The position numbers and the translations under genes were made by a program. Under the pieces are notes generated by a model, which saw only the letters and a program-made list of their open reading frames with translations, was not told the DNA's origin and did not search any database. From Porticoccaceae bacterium (GTDB taxonomy: Bacteria; Pseudomonadota; Gammaproteobacteria; Pseudomonadales; Porticoccaceae), in the NCBI GenBank assembly GCA_902557735.1, contig CACEBC010000001.1, forward strand, positions 39,063 to 103,062: a DNA stretch of 64,000 nt, written 5' to 3'. Positions 33,745 to 43,373 of the stretch are shown piece by piece; within the stretch, counting starts at the first letter, position 1; each line of letters starts with the position of its first letter.

Positions 33745-35625
33745 TCAATCTGGCTGATACCAAATAGGGGAACTATAAGCCCTCTCTTGTATCGTTTTGG
33801 GACCTCTTGGCGGCTGTTCTAACTGTAAGGCAAGACCATCCAAGAAGCCGTTTCTCGGCGTCGGTATTTGCAGGACTCTGGCATAATAAAATGCGGGCTG
33901 CCGCGGGTTAAAATCTGGGTCAATCCACTTTGCCGATAACTCGGGTACGCCTATACTATTTTTGTAACGGCCAGACACCAGATCAACTGTATTACCCACA
34001 TGAGGAAGCTTGCCATCTATATCTAAAGCACGGTCGCCCGACCAAGCGACATCATAAATTTTTTCGTGCTGAACTCCATCGATAGCAACCCATCCTTTAA
34101 CAATCTGCAAACGGTCCAAATTAGCTTCAACTGGATCTTTTACTGCGCGCATCAGGAATATAGGTGCTTTTTGACTATTATCGTTGACTGCAAGATCACC
34201 ACCCATAGGAACCCCATACTGACTCGCTATCTTAGCGAAATAGGGGCTTGTCTCCGTCTTATCTGGAAATTTCCAACCACCGAAAATTTGGAGACGAATC
34301 CTAGGACCCGAAGTAGCATAAGTTTCTTTCCGTTTAAAAGCAGCATAAATGGCTTCTCTAGTATTTTCCTCAGCCCAAACTGCCGCAAGCCCCGACGCAG
34401 ACATATTCCAGCCATTGGCACCCAATGAATTGCCCAACCGTTGCTTTGTCTCCGGTGTCGAATCGGCCGCCATTTTCCCCCAAAAATTGTTCTCTTCGGA
34501 TGTTGAGAGCCCCGTGTGCGCGTCGGTTGAACCGATTAGCCCAAATTTGTAAGGATTAACACCAACCCGCTGTTGAATGGCTATCCCTTTCTTGAGCGCA
34601 GGTCTAATATAGTCAGCCGGTGAAGCAACATAATTAGATCTCCCAACTTGAATATAGTGTTCATAGTTTTCAAAATCCGCAAATTCGTCATTAGGAGAAA
34701 AATCACTGCGGGTCTCGCTGTCGCCCTTGATTTGTGTCACTTCGACAATCGGCTCCCACTTGATGCGTCGCTGCGCATAATCTGCATTTATCGGCTCACC
34801 CCTCAGCGAAGTATCGTCAAACATATAGCCCTTTGATATATTTGAGTTATGCGGAATCGCAATGAATCGAGCCCCGGTTCGCTCGGACGTTTTTTCCAAC
34901 CATTCCCATAAATCTTCCGGGTACTGGCTTTGATCTGATCCGAAGGGTAAAAACTGTTTTCCTTTTTCAGCGCCGTCAGGTGTTATCACAATTCGATGTA
35001 AATTGGCTCCGAGGGGAATCGAACTCCATTCCCAACCCAAGAAGCTAGTAAATTTCCCAGGGTCATTATGCCGCTCAGCTGACTCAATAATATCATCCCA
35101 TGCAGCCTTAGACGTTGGCCGCATGTCACCGAAAACGTTGAGACCAGACAGATCATTAGACTGATCTTTAACAGGATCCGTATGGTCTTTTATAACGGGG
35201 CTTTGCGGCAAAAATCTTCGAAAAAATGCCAGTCCAGTATTGTTATCAATAGCGTCATTAATTAACCTGAAAGCATACCAGCGCTCCACGTTTCCCAATA
35301 GCCCCAAATCGGTTTCAATGAACTTGTCTTCTCGAACAGCGCGCATTACACCAAGCATTTCGGCATGATCAGATACCACCAAGAAATCAAGCGGCGTATT
35401 AATTTGTACTCGCGTCCTATTGAAGGGGTGGACGACCGGTTGACCCTTTGCAAAGCGATAGGCTGTATCGGGATCGGCACTATGATTATTATTAAGAAAA
35501 GCATCGAACGAATATGAAGAGTGCAGATGGGTGTCTCCAAAGAGGACTTTCTTTTCTTGCTCTGACACAACCAAGGGGCTTTTTAGCACCAAGCTTATTG
35601 CTACTAAGTTTAAGATATTTCTCAA
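33745..35625 (-). CDS. DUF3604 protein, PHP-like metal site, exported
   Basis: A 626-residue protein of the DUF3604 family. A signal peptide is likely (residues 1-21). The PHP-type metal motif follows: Asp31, His33 and His35 in FGDTHLHSSYSFDAF, VSDHAEMLG near residue 85, IPHNSN, and GSTDAHTG near residue 355. PHP-related domains hydrolyse phosphoesters or similar bonds with several metal ions, but the activity of DUF3604 proteins is not well defined. It is probably monocistronic and convergent with the DUF305 gene. The family is secure. Confidence 0.9.
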   Translation of the reverse strand: MRNILNLVAISLVLKSPLVVSEQEKKVLFGDTHLHSSYSFDAFLNNNHSADPDTAYRFAKGQPVVHPFNRTRVQINTPLDFLVVSDHAEMLGVMRAVREDKFIETDLGLLGNVERWYAFRLINDAIDNNTGLAFFRRFLPQSPVIKDHTDPVKDQSNDLSGLNVFGDMRPTSKAAWDDIIESAERHNDPGKFTSFLGWEWSSIPLGANLHRIVITPDGAEKGKQFLPFGSDQSQYPEDLWEWLEKTSERTGARFIAIPHNSNISKGYMFDDTSLRGEPINADYAQRRIKWEPIVEVTQIKGDSETRSDFSPNDEFADFENYEHYIQVGRSNYVASPADYIRPALKKGIAIQQRVGVNPYKFGLIGSTDAHTGLSTSEENNFWGKMAADSTPETKQRLGNSLGANGWNMSASGLAAVWAEENTREAIYAAFKRKETYATSGPRIRLQIFGGWKFPDKTETSPYFAKIASQYGVPMGGDLAVNDNSQKAPIFLMRAVKDPVEANLDRLQIVKGWVAIDGVQHEKIYDVAWSGDRALDIDGKLPHVGNTVDLVSGRYKNSIGVPELSAKWIDPDFNPRQPAFYYARVLQIPTPRNGFLDGLALQLEQPPRGPKTIQERAYSSPIWYQPD

Positions 35626-35811
35626 AGCTTTATCCCTTAAATTTTGGACCTAAACTCTTCAGTCAGTATTGATTTCATCGCCGTCGTAAACCAGTTAAAA
35701 AGACGCTCTTCTTTTTTTACGAAACTGAAAAAAGTAGCTTTTTATGGTCCAGTCTATTATATCAGCTTAACGGGCATGCATTAATGGGCTCACCTGCGCA
35801 GAAAAGTTACT

Positions 35812-36081
35812 CTATATCAGATGCTTGAACCGAAAGATTTCTCGTCTTTGAAATAATCCAGCTTTATTATACGGATCATTTTTAGCCCAATCTTCCGCGA
35901 CACTCAAGTCTTCCGCATCGATAATGATTAAGCTACCAATCATTGCGTCATCCTCCGAGAGAAATGGGCCCGCATACTTAACTATGCCTGTCTCGGCGAC
36001 ATAGCTCAGATGTTCGGCTCGATTCACCATCCTTTTTTGTAGCGAACTTTTTTTATCAATGCATATTAAGCAGTAAAGCAT
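35812..36081 (-). CDS. YciI-like small protein
   Basis: An 89-residue YciI/DGPF-like protein (MLYCLICIDKKSS, RAEHLSYVAETG, YAGPFLSEDD, GSLIIIDAEDLSVAEDWAKNDPY). The dimeric ferredoxin-like fold is usual. The ATG at 36081 is preferred because GGAGGA lies 6 bases upstream; the open frame extends a further 23 codons without a ribosome-binding site. Members have varied or unknown roles, some as dehydrochlorinase-like enzymes and some as domains fused to regulators. It lies alone. Confidence 0.85.
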   Translation of the reverse strand: MLYCLICIDKKSSLQKRMVNRAEHLSYVAETGIVKYAGPFLSEDDAMIGSLIIIDAEDLSVAEDWAKNDPYNKAGLFQRREIFRFKHLI

Positions 36082-36413
36082 ATTTTGTCCTCCATCAATC
36101 AGGTTTAAGTGCTGGGGAATGTGTTTAAGAAACTTATACCGTTTAAGCAAAGTTCAAAATCATTCCTATAAGGTTTTCGAAGCAGCGCTAATACAATAGA
36201 TTTTCCAATTAGGACGCGAAGAAACAAAGCCATGCAAACCCCAAATGGACAAAAACCACTCGCCTTGGCAAACAACGCTCCGCTGGGCTGGCCTCACTCT
36301 AAACCAACTTTGGCCCAACAACGTCAAGTCAAGAAGGTGTCCCAAAAGCGCTAGATACGTTAACCAAATCCCATGCTTTAGTCACATAGGGTTGTCGCCC
36401 CATGGCTGACACT
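36082..36413. other. Intergenic region without a recognisable gene
   Basis: These 332 bases lie between the YciI gene and the MDR gene. They hold the YciI ribosome-binding site. A 39-codon plus-strand frame from 36232 is open but has no ribosome-binding site or recognisable motif. Nothing else is supported. Confidence 0.5.
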
Positions 36414-37553
36414 TTAGTGCTTGTGGGGAACAACCAAATACTTTGCCCCTGTCGCTTGTTTTGCGTAGGCCTTGATATTTTCCGGTTGCAACATTTCCTC
36501 GAAAGATACCTCCGTTGAGTACTGACTGAGAAAAGTGGTTTTAATTTCTTTCGCTACTCGCTTGCGCATCTGTTGAAACTGTTCCATACCGATCTTGGCT
36601 ATCATAGGCATTAGCAACCATCCCCCAAGGCCCCATTGCATGCCATAAGACCTATTTAGAATTGTGGGTGACTGATCAAGCCCACCATAAATATAAACTT
36701 GCTTGTGTACATCTGAACCATACCGACTGTATTGCTTAGCAGATTTGTTCGCCGCTATCTCCATAGCAGACAAGATCTGGCCCGGCAGCTTACCTTCATT
36801 TCCACCACCTGTCGCATCAAACCCAAGAGTGGCACCGGTTGCCATTAACGCATCAATTAAAGACTCCATAAAAGTTGGCTCGGCCATATTGCAGACGTAT
36901 TCTGCTCCTAGATTTTTGAGGAGATCAACTTGTTCTGCTTTCCTTACAATATTAACAAGAGGAATATCATCATCTTTACAAACCTTGACAAGCATTTGTC
37001 CTAAATTTGAGGCTGCCGCGGTATGAACCATTGCACTATGTTTTTCTAGTTTCATAGTTTCGATGAATGCCAACACGGTCAATGGATTTACAAACGACGA
37101 TGCAGCCTCAACCGGATGTGTGTCATCATCCATAACCAAACAATTCCTAGCCGGAACACATCTATATTGAGAGTACATGGCGCCACCGGCAACGCCAACA
37201 GTCTTCCCGATCAAATTTTTGAAAGAGAGCCCCGCGTCTTCAACAATGCCGCCACCTTCGTTACCCACCTGCATCGACTGGTCAAGTCTCTGCGTCATCG
37301 CCTTCATCAAACGGTCATTTACCTTGATTTTCGTGACTGTTTGATCGCCCGAACCAGTGATTTGAATATCATTCAAATCGGCCGCAAACGTTAGAAGAAG
37401 TCCTAAATCCGATGGGTTGATTGGCGAGGCCTCTACTCGAATCAGGACTTCATCCTCTGCTGGAGTTGGCTTATCCATGGTTAAAATCGATATTTCAATG
37501 TAACCTTTGCTGGTTAGTGTGGATCTTATTTCTTTTGACATTAGTGTTGTCAT
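36414..37553 (-). CDS. Zinc-less MDR dehydrogenase (quinone/enoyl reductase-like)
   Basis: A 379-residue medium-chain dehydrogenase/reductase. It has an N-terminal GroES-like domain (ASPINPSDLGLL) and a nucleotide-binding half with VHTAAASNLGQMLVKV near residue 180, in which the usual glycine-rich loop is changed to AAASNLG. The family includes quinone reductases and trans-2-enoyl reductases. The chosen ATG at 37553 has GAGAGG 6 bases upstream; the open frame runs back to a TTG at 37571. It is probably monocistronic. The substrate is unknown. Confidence 0.85.
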   Translation of the reverse strand: MTTLMSKEIRSTLTSKGYIEISILTMDKPTPAEDEVLIRVEASPINPSDLGLLLTFAADLNDIQITGSGDQTVTKIKVNDRLMKAMTQRLDQSMQVGNEGGGIVEDAGLSFKNLIGKTVGVAGGAMYSQYRCVPARNCLVMDDDTHPVEAASSFVNPLTVLAFIETMKLEKHSAMVHTAAASNLGQMLVKVCKDDDIPLVNIVRKAEQVDLLKNLGAEYVCNMAEPTFMESLIDALMATGATLGFDATGGGNEGKLPGQILSAMEIAANKSAKQYSRYGSDVHKQVYIYGGLDQSPTILNRSYGMQWGLGGWLLMPMIAKIGMEQFQQMRKRVAKEIKTTFLSQYSTEVSFEEMLQPENIKAYAKQATGAKYLVVPHKH

Positions 37554-37660
37554 TTTCATCCTCTCTGACAAATTAAGTTTTTATACCGACCCAAATTTTA
37601 CAATTCGGCACAAGGGTCGAATGTGTCGAAAGCTATCGAATCGGCCATAGAATCATGAGA

Positions 37661-37825
37661 TCAATCATAAATTTGCGAGAGGTATGTCCCTCCCAGACTC
37701 ATGATCCTCTCTACCAAACCCTCTATTTGCTCGGATGGCAATGGAGTCATTAAGCAATTAGTTGTCCCTGCTCCAACTTTTGCCTGCACAAAATGACTTA
37801 CACGATCAAGCCTCAACAATTCCCG
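37661..37825 (-). other. Open frame continuing past the yjbR-region stop
   Basis: The reading frame of the decayed yjbR segment continues in phase beyond the TGA at 37826-37828 for 54 codons (RELLRLDRVSHFVQAK ... GLVERIMSLGGTYLSQIYD). The composition looks protein-like, with an amphipathic helical pattern. It has no start codon or ribosome-binding site of its own. It may be the 3' end of another decayed gene whose 5' part is fused to the yjbR remnant. No family was recognised. Confidence 0.3.
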
Positions 37826-38318
37826 TCAATAGAATGCAGAAATGCTCTCCCTAATCAGCCTAGCGGTACTTTTTCCGAAAGCAGCATGTGAAAATTTTCC
37901 TCCTCCTTCCGCGCCAAAGGTTAACTTATGTCGCCCGCCACCATCTTTTTTTGATTTACCGTATCTTGACTCCAAGATTAAGCGCTCTTTTTTAGGAAGT
38001 TGATCTATAACTAGGTCGCAAGAAACATTAGTCATTTGCTCGATATCTTTCTGAGGTATTGAATCATCAACTGCGACCGTATTCCAATGCTCTTTATTCA
38101 TGTGCCAACCGGGAACAACGGCTCCAAAAAGATCCCGAAGCATCATTGCCTCTTATGGAGGCACATTTTAAATTAATCCGTTTCAGATTTTGCTTTTTCC
38201 AAATAAATCCATACATTTTCCCTTTACTTTTGAGCATGCACGGTCCTGCGCCAAAAGGAAAATCCTCTATCGCTTGGGGACGGGAAAGAAAGTGAGCTCA
38301 GACTTGTTCAGCCTGCAT
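37826..38318 (-). pseudogene. Decayed MmcQ/YjbR family gene with nonsense and frameshift lesions
   Basis: The pieces together rebuild a YjbR-type DNA-binding-fold protein. From ATG 38318 (GGGAG upstream) the frame reads MQAEQV, then an in-frame TGA at 38298-38300. It continues with AHFLSRPQAIEDFPFG and SKGKMYGFIWKK up to INLKC. A shift of one base then occurs (38147-38162), after which MMLRDLFGAVVPGWHMNKEHWNTV and the family's usual LPKK segment follow. The order and spacing fit full-length YjbR, with about five codons plus one base between INLKC and the next piece. After LPKKERLILE the frame continues into Gly-rich sequence not expected in the family. Two independent lesions argue for a true pseudogene over a sequencing error. 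Confidence 0.75.
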
Positions 38319-38648
38319 TAAGCTCCCTTTTTTTAGGATCATAGCCTTAAAAAGGTTGATACATAATTTGAGAAATACCTAAGTCACTATTTTGACTTGC
38401 TCGAGCCAAATAATTTAGACCACTCGAGTGGGATTTAAACGGCTTTTGCCCAAGCAATATAAGTTCACAGTTATTGCTACAGACGCAGGCTTGCAATCAG
38501 ATATCCACTTTATACTTTTAGGAGAATTTATGCGACTTAACCTTAAAAAATTTTGACTTCAAGCAAATCATAGAACCTAGCATCAATCCAGGAAATTATT
38601 CTTCACAAAGTCGATGTTATAAAATTTAGTGAAAAGGTAAAAATTCGC
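38319..38648. other. Intergenic region upstream of APC permease
   Basis: This 330-base stretch separates the yjbR remnant from the permease gene. It holds two CTCGAG-centred palindromes (38399-38431). No small gene was recognised, and no strong ribosome-binding site precedes the permease ATG. Confidence 0.5.
38399..38431. promoter_or_regulatory. Paired CTCGAG palindromes, operator candidate
   Basis: GCTCGAGC (38399-38406) and the perfect 12-base palindrome CCACTCGAGTGG (38420-38431) are centred 23 bp apart, about two helical turns. Two same-core palindromes on one face of the helix are a usual layout for cooperative repressor binding. They lie about 220 bp before the permease gene. The regulator is unknown. 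Confidence 0.35.
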
Positions 38649-39941
38649 ATGAATCAGCGACTCCGCAAAACACTTCCAAGCCGATTTTTACTGGCAGTAA
38701 CTATTGGAGGTGTAATAGGTCTTGGCATATTGAGAGGCCCTGGAGAAATTGCTCAAACAATTCATGATCCGTCACTCTATCTTTTATTATGGTTATTTGG
38801 TGGGTTTTTTGTGCTGTTAAGCACCGCCGTTACAGCAGAACTATTTGGTATGACACGTAGATCAGGTGGAACCTATGCTCTCGTGCGACGAGCTTATGGC
38901 GGTTACTGTGGATTTGTGATTGGTTGGGTTGACTGGTTGAGCTTCACCGCAGACCTAGCTCTCAAAGCAGTGGTCATAACCGAATTCTCATCCATTCTGT
39001 TCCCGCCGGTCGCAGATTGGTCGATTCCGGTGGCCATAATGGTAACTTCGACGTTTGCACTTATCCAACTTCGGGGAATCAGTGTGGGTGCCACAATTCA
39101 AGAAATAGCGACAGGCATGATCAGTTTGGTGGTCGTGAGTATGGCTGCAGTACTTTTTTTTGTTGGCATACCCGAAAGCAGCCCAACCGAGTTTTCAGCG
39201 AATAGTAGCAGCCTAGTTGATTGGGGTCTCGTAATAGCAACAATTGTTTTCACCTACGATGGATGGCTTTATGCATCCTACTTTGGAGAGGAGATTAAGG
39301 GCGATTCCGGCGCATCCGCCCGATCATGCGTCAAGGGGATGGTTGTTGTAATAATTTTATATATGTTTCTAAATTTTGCACTCGTAAAAAACTCCAGTTT
39401 AACAGCGTTGGCGGGAAGTGAACTTGCAATCGCTACAGCTTTCGAATTGGCAGGGCTGCAGTTAGCCGAGAACCTTGTGGTCATAGCCGCTATCCTGATC
39501 CTATTGGGGCACCAAAATCTAGAATATATGGGTGGGCCAAGAGTTCTCTACGCCCTAGCGACCGACGGGCTAGCCGATCGACACGCACAAAAGCTTGGTC
39601 GTGGTGGAAACCCCACTTACGCCTTATTGGCCACTTGGCTAGTCACAGTTGGATTAATACTGATCGGGGGATTTGAATTTCTTTTATTTTTATCGGTGTT
39701 TTTCTATATAACGATATACCTGGCTCTAATTACAGGAGTAATAATCCTCCGTAAACGTGAACCAAATGCAGAGAGACCATATATGGCATGGGGTCACCCG
39801 TATAGCACGATTACATGTCTGTTCGGATGGTTTTTGTTGACGTCTTTTCAAGCCTATTTAGAGAGGGGCACTGCGATTTATGCTGTCATCATGGCAGCTG
39901 TTTCGTGGCCAGTCTATCGTTATCTTAGCAGAGATCCTTAA
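38649..39941 (+). CDS. APC-family amino acid permease
   Basis: A 430-residue amino acid/polyamine/organocation permease with about twelve membrane segments. The first helix carries VIGLGILRGPGEIA, corresponding to the unwound substrate-binding stretch (G-x-G-I-x-x-x-P-G) of the family. YDGWLYASYFGEEIK in the middle and RKREPNAERPYMAWGHP near the end are also typical. It imports an amino acid or amine. No catabolic gene is directly linked, so the substrate cannot be narrowed. Confidence 0.9.
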   Translation: MNQRLRKTLPSRFLLAVTIGGVIGLGILRGPGEIAQTIHDPSLYLLLWLFGGFFVLLSTAVTAELFGMTRRSGGTYALVRRAYGGYCGFVIGWVDWLSFTADLALKAVVITEFSSILFPPVADWSIPVAIMVTSTFALIQLRGISVGATIQEIATGMISLVVVSMAAVLFFVGIPESSPTEFSANSSSLVDWGLVIATIVFTYDGWLYASYFGEEIKGDSGASARSCVKGMVVVIILYMFLNFALVKNSSLTALAGSELAIATAFELAGLQLAENLVVIAAILILLGHQNLEYMGGPRVLYALATDGLADRHAQKLGRGGNPTYALLATWLVTVGLILIGGFEFLLFLSVFFYITIYLALITGVIILRKREPNAERPYMAWGHPYSTITCLFGWFLLTSFQAYLERGTAIYAVIMAAVSWPVYRYLSRDP

Positions 39942-40037
39942 AAACCATTAGCGAACCTAACTAAGGCAGCTTAACTTGGAAAAACGACCACTGGTTGCCG
40001 GTAATCGAGCAAACCCCGTGTTTTTTGGCTCACAACT

Positions 40038-41108
40038 TTATCCTTTCTTATGCTTTCTTAGAAAGTCCCAAATCATTTCATTTCCCCAGTTAATGCTACC
40101 ATAACCTTTTTCGCACACTGAGGCAGACTTAACAATATCTTTCTGCAGCGGTTCGCTGCAAAAACCTACGCTTTCATTTTGGCCGGGCCAATAATGTCCT
40201 CCACCAGGTATCTCACAAACTTGTGCTTCGTTGCCTGAAAATTCACATTCTCGCCTCGCTATACAATTTATTCCCTTGTCTTTAGTATGTTTCAAATTTG
40301 ACTTAATAACTTTGTCACTGCATTCCATATTTCCAGCCCATGTGTGAAACAACACTGAAGCCGGTTCATAAAAAAATCCGTCTATGGACGGGGAACCATT
40401 GGCTGGCGTAGTGATGTCTGCAGAGCCGTAAATAATTAACAAAGGTAATTTTGATTTTCTGTTGCAGGAATTCGATATTGGTACCGTGCTTCCAACTATA
40501 GCCGTCGCACTCAATAGTTCCGGGTAAAGGCAAGAAAATCTATAACTCATGGCGCCGCCGTTACTCATTCCAATCATGTACCTTCGCTTTTCGTCCACAC
40601 GATAGTTGGCGGAAACATCTGTAATAATGGATTTTAGGAATCCTAAGTCGTCGTAACATGAGGTCCAGGCGCAGAAATTAAATTCACCACATTCCGGGGG
40701 TCTTGGATACTCATCTCGATCCAATTCACACTTACGAGGATGATTTGGCTTCTGCTGAGCATTGGTCACCACGTCGTTCCATGAGCTTATGAACCACGGC
40801 TCACCCTGATCAATAGAATTGAAATGAGACCCTTGCGGATAAACAAGCACTATGCCTTCATTCTCGGCAAGAAGATTCATCCCTTTAGTTGTCTCTTTTT
40901 CGAAACCGCTTGCCGTTCCAGTATATCCATGCAAACCAAACACTACGGGAAATAATTCACTTTCACTGGCTTCATACTGCTCAGGCAAAAACATTAGGTA
41001 CTCCCTTTCAATACCCTCCCATTGTTTTTTAACCACAAAATATTGCCCCTCGGTTCCATTCGCAGAACACAGGGAAAATCCGAGTAAAAAACTTAGAATA
41101 TATTTCAT
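40038..41108 (-). CDS. Secreted PHB-depolymerase-like esterase
   Basis: A 356-residue alpha/beta hydrolase of the polyhydroxybutyrate depolymerase/LpqC/feruloyl-esterase-like group. It has a signal peptide (residues 1-16, ending SLCSA). The core holds VVFGLHGYTGTASGFE near residue 55, the nucleophile Ser182 in GMSNGGAMSYRF, IIYGSADITTP for the Asp, and GGGHYWPG for the His. About a dozen Cys, as in CELDRDEYPRPPECG and NFCAWTSCYDD, suggest a disulfide-rich extracellular enzyme. It probably hydrolyses polyester or carbohydrate esters outside the cell. It is monocistronic. Confidence 0.88.
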   Translation of the reverse strand: MKYILSFLLGFSLCSANGTEGQYFVVKKQWEGIEREYLMFLPEQYEASESELFPVVFGLHGYTGTASGFEKETTKGMNLLAENEGIVLVYPQGSHFNSIDQGEPWFISSWNDVVTNAQQKPNHPRKCELDRDEYPRPPECGEFNFCAWTSCYDDLGFLKSIITDVSANYRVDEKRRYMIGMSNGGAMSYRFSCLYPELLSATAIVGSTVPISNSCNRKSKLPLLIIYGSADITTPANGSPSIDGFFYEPASVLFHTWAGNMECSDKVIKSNLKHTKDKGINCIARRECEFSGNEAQVCEIPGGGHYWPGQNESVGFCSEPLQKDIVKSASVCEKGYGSINWGNEMIWDFLRKHKKG

Positions 41109-41476
41109 GGTTATACTGTAGTCACCAAAGCCGGCGATATAACAAGTCTACACTGATCAATCAAAAATGGCATTGCGGGATCAAAAGGAAACCCGGTCTT
41201 GTAACTAAGCTTAAGATACAACGGCGACCTTCGATCCATATCCACACCCAACTATTATTCCCTTACCGCTTTAAAAGTCATCTTGTCATATTCAATGATT
41301 CATAAGCTATCCTATTATGGATAAACATCCAAGTTTACCGATGAGTCTACTATGCAGCCCTGTGGGCGAATAAAATCGCGATGACATTGCCCATCAGGAG
41401 GACAAAAACAATTGTGTTGATGTTATTGATTGAACGGTGAATTTTTCGACCGTTGAAAGTGTGGCACAATTAGACA
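41109..41476. other. Divergent intergenic region, esterase versus symporter
   Basis: These 368 bases hold the divergent 5' regions of the secreted esterase and the Na+ symporter. An inverted repeat at 41433-41454 lies just before the symporter start. No ribosome-binding site of standard form precedes 41477, and no small gene is seen. Confidence 0.5.
41433..41454. promoter_or_regulatory. Inverted repeat next to symporter start
   Basis: AACGGT (41433-41438) and ACCGTT (41449-41454) are perfect 6-base inverted arms with a 10-base A+T-rich centre. The repeat ends 22 bases before the symporter ATG. It could be an operator, or an RNA hairpin that masks the ribosome-binding region. Confidence 0.4.
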
Positions 41477-43213
41477 ATGAACATCTTCCTATTGGCAGTA
41501 ATTATCAGCATGATTTTCTATCTCGGCATTGGTTGGTATGTCGGTAGAAAAGTCAAGGATTTAGATGACTATTATGTGGCTGGCCGCAATGCTCCTACGC
41601 TGTTAATCGTCGGCACTTTGGTCGCTAGTTTCATGAGCACCAATGCTTTCCTTGGAGAACTCGGCATGTCTTATTCGGGACATGCCCCGTTGATTATCAT
41701 AATGACAGCGGGCAATTGTTTAGGCTACCTGTTCGGCGCCATCTTCTTCGGGAGATACCTCCGTCGAAGCCAATCCCTAACAGTTCCAGAATTTTTCGGG
41801 AGGAGGTATCAAAGCAGACGTCTTCAAGCGCTCGCCGGATTCACCATCATAATCGGTTTGACATGCTACCTGTTAGCCGTGACTTGGGGTATAGCACTAG
41901 TTGTATCCAAGGTAACTCAATTGCCCTACGCTGCCTGCATCTGCTTAGTTTGGTTGGGCTATACTAGCTTCACTTTATATTCAGGGTCAAAAGGCGTAAT
42001 CATAACAGATACCGTTATGTTTATGCTTTTCACTATTGTCGCTATGATGACCCTTTACTTCATCATACAGTCAGGAGGGGGCTGGAGTGAAAGTCTTAAT
42101 CAGCTTGCTCGATATGAGGGCAAACCAGGAATCATAGCTTGGCATGGACTAATTGGAGAAAATTCTAATTGGAAAACACCGGCAGAAGCGCTCATTTGGG
42201 CTCTTATATTGGGATGCGCTTGGGGCGTGGTGGTTGCAGTTAGTCCATGGCAAACAAGCAGATATCTCATGGCACGTGACGAGCATGTTGTTGTCCGATC
42301 TGGGTGTGGCGCATGTGTCGCAATGTTTCTACTTTACTTAATTAATAATTATAGCGCTGCCGCAGTAAACCTTATAAATCCCGAAATAGATCCACCTGAA
42401 AGTGTCATGATCTGGGTGTCTATGAATCTTCTTCCACCTATTCTTGGAAGTTTATTAATTTGCGGCATCCTATCAGCAGGGCTCTCTTCAGCGTCAACAT
42501 TTTTATCTCTAATAGGTTTCAGCGCGAGTAACGATATTTTTATCTATGATTCTAACCCTCAAAAGAAACTTCTGGTGACAAGGTATACAATGGTCGTTTT
42601 CGGTCTGATAGTAATTACATTGTGTTTACTTGTGCCATCCAATATTTTTTGGATAACCTACTTTGCTGGGCCAGTTTTCGCCTCGTCATGGGGTGTGGTT
42701 GCATTCATGAGCGTGTGGAGCAAGAGCATCACAGAGGCAGCAGCGTTTTGGGGAATGATTAATGGATTTTTCGGCAACATAGCCACAAATCTTTTTAGCT
42801 TAGCGGCGGGTTTAAAGCTCCCTGTCTATATGGATCCAATATTGGTGGGAAGTTTATTAAGCTTAGTCACTGTCTTGGGGATATCGAAGGTTGGAACCGT
42901 AAGGGAGGAATCTCTGAATTTCAGAGAAAAGCTCCATGAGATGCCGATGATGCTGGCAAACGAAAAAGAAATAGCCCGAACATTAATCTGGCCAAAAATC
43001 ATGATTGTAATAGGTGTCGCCACTATGATACTTATGCTCATGTTCTACGCCTTACCTTATCGAGAGGCAATTGAGGGAACAAGCTCAGTCACAACATTGA
43101 GTGGAGAGATGATTTTAGCGATATCATATGGTTTAGTTATGATAACAGGGGGTGGGTTCGTTTTTTGGCAGGTTAAAAAGTGTTTCCGAGAGCAATACAA
43201 ATCAAACCCATGA
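41477..43213 (+). CDS. Sodium:solute symporter (SSS family)
   Basis: A 578-residue symporter with about 13-14 membrane helices. N-terminal landmarks are YYVAGRNAPTLLIVGTLVASF, where the following MSTNAFLGELGM corresponds to the unwound helix 1 and Na+ site, then SLTVPEFFGRRYQSRRLQ. The CGILSAGLSSASTFLSL segment near residue 330 matches the helix-8 Na+ site. It imports an organic solute with Na+. The next two genes are alcohol and aldehyde dehydrogenases, so an alcohol, polyol or acid substrate is possible. It lies 160 bp before them. Confidence 0.92.
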   Translation: MNIFLLAVIISMIFYLGIGWYVGRKVKDLDDYYVAGRNAPTLLIVGTLVASFMSTNAFLGELGMSYSGHAPLIIIMTAGNCLGYLFGAIFFGRYLRRSQSLTVPEFFGRRYQSRRLQALAGFTIIIGLTCYLLAVTWGIALVVSKVTQLPYAACICLVWLGYTSFTLYSGSKGVIITDTVMFMLFTIVAMMTLYFIIQSGGGWSESLNQLARYEGKPGIIAWHGLIGENSNWKTPAEALIWALILGCAWGVVVAVSPWQTSRYLMARDEHVVVRSGCGACVAMFLLYLINNYSAAAVNLINPEIDPPESVMIWVSMNLLPPILGSLLICGILSAGLSSASTFLSLIGFSASNDIFIYDSNPQKKLLVTRYTMVVFGLIVITLCLLVPSNIFWITYFAGPVFASSWGVVAFMSVWSKSITEAAAFWGMINGFFGNIATNLFSLAAGLKLPVYMDPILVGSLLSLVTVLGISKVGTVREESLNFREKLHEMPMMLANEKEIARTLIWPKIMIVIGVATMILMLMFYALPYREAIEGTSSVTTLSGEMILAISYGLVMITGGGFVFWQVKKCFREQYKSNP

Positions 43214-43373
43214 TGTTTCATAAAAGAAATATCTTCGCTAACCGCCCCACGCATGACGAAGATGTCGTTCGATTTATTGGCTCCAATTAAATTGAAAATA
43301 CTTCGTCTTACTGAGAAGTGGGTGTCTTGTAAATGCAATAGTTGCACTAATTTTTAACAAAAACTGGAATTTC

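Noticed and set aside
36232..36354. Short plus-strand frame MQTPNGQKPLALANN...
   Set aside because: No ribosome-binding site and Pro/Gln/Lys-rich low-complexity sequence; not supported as a gene.
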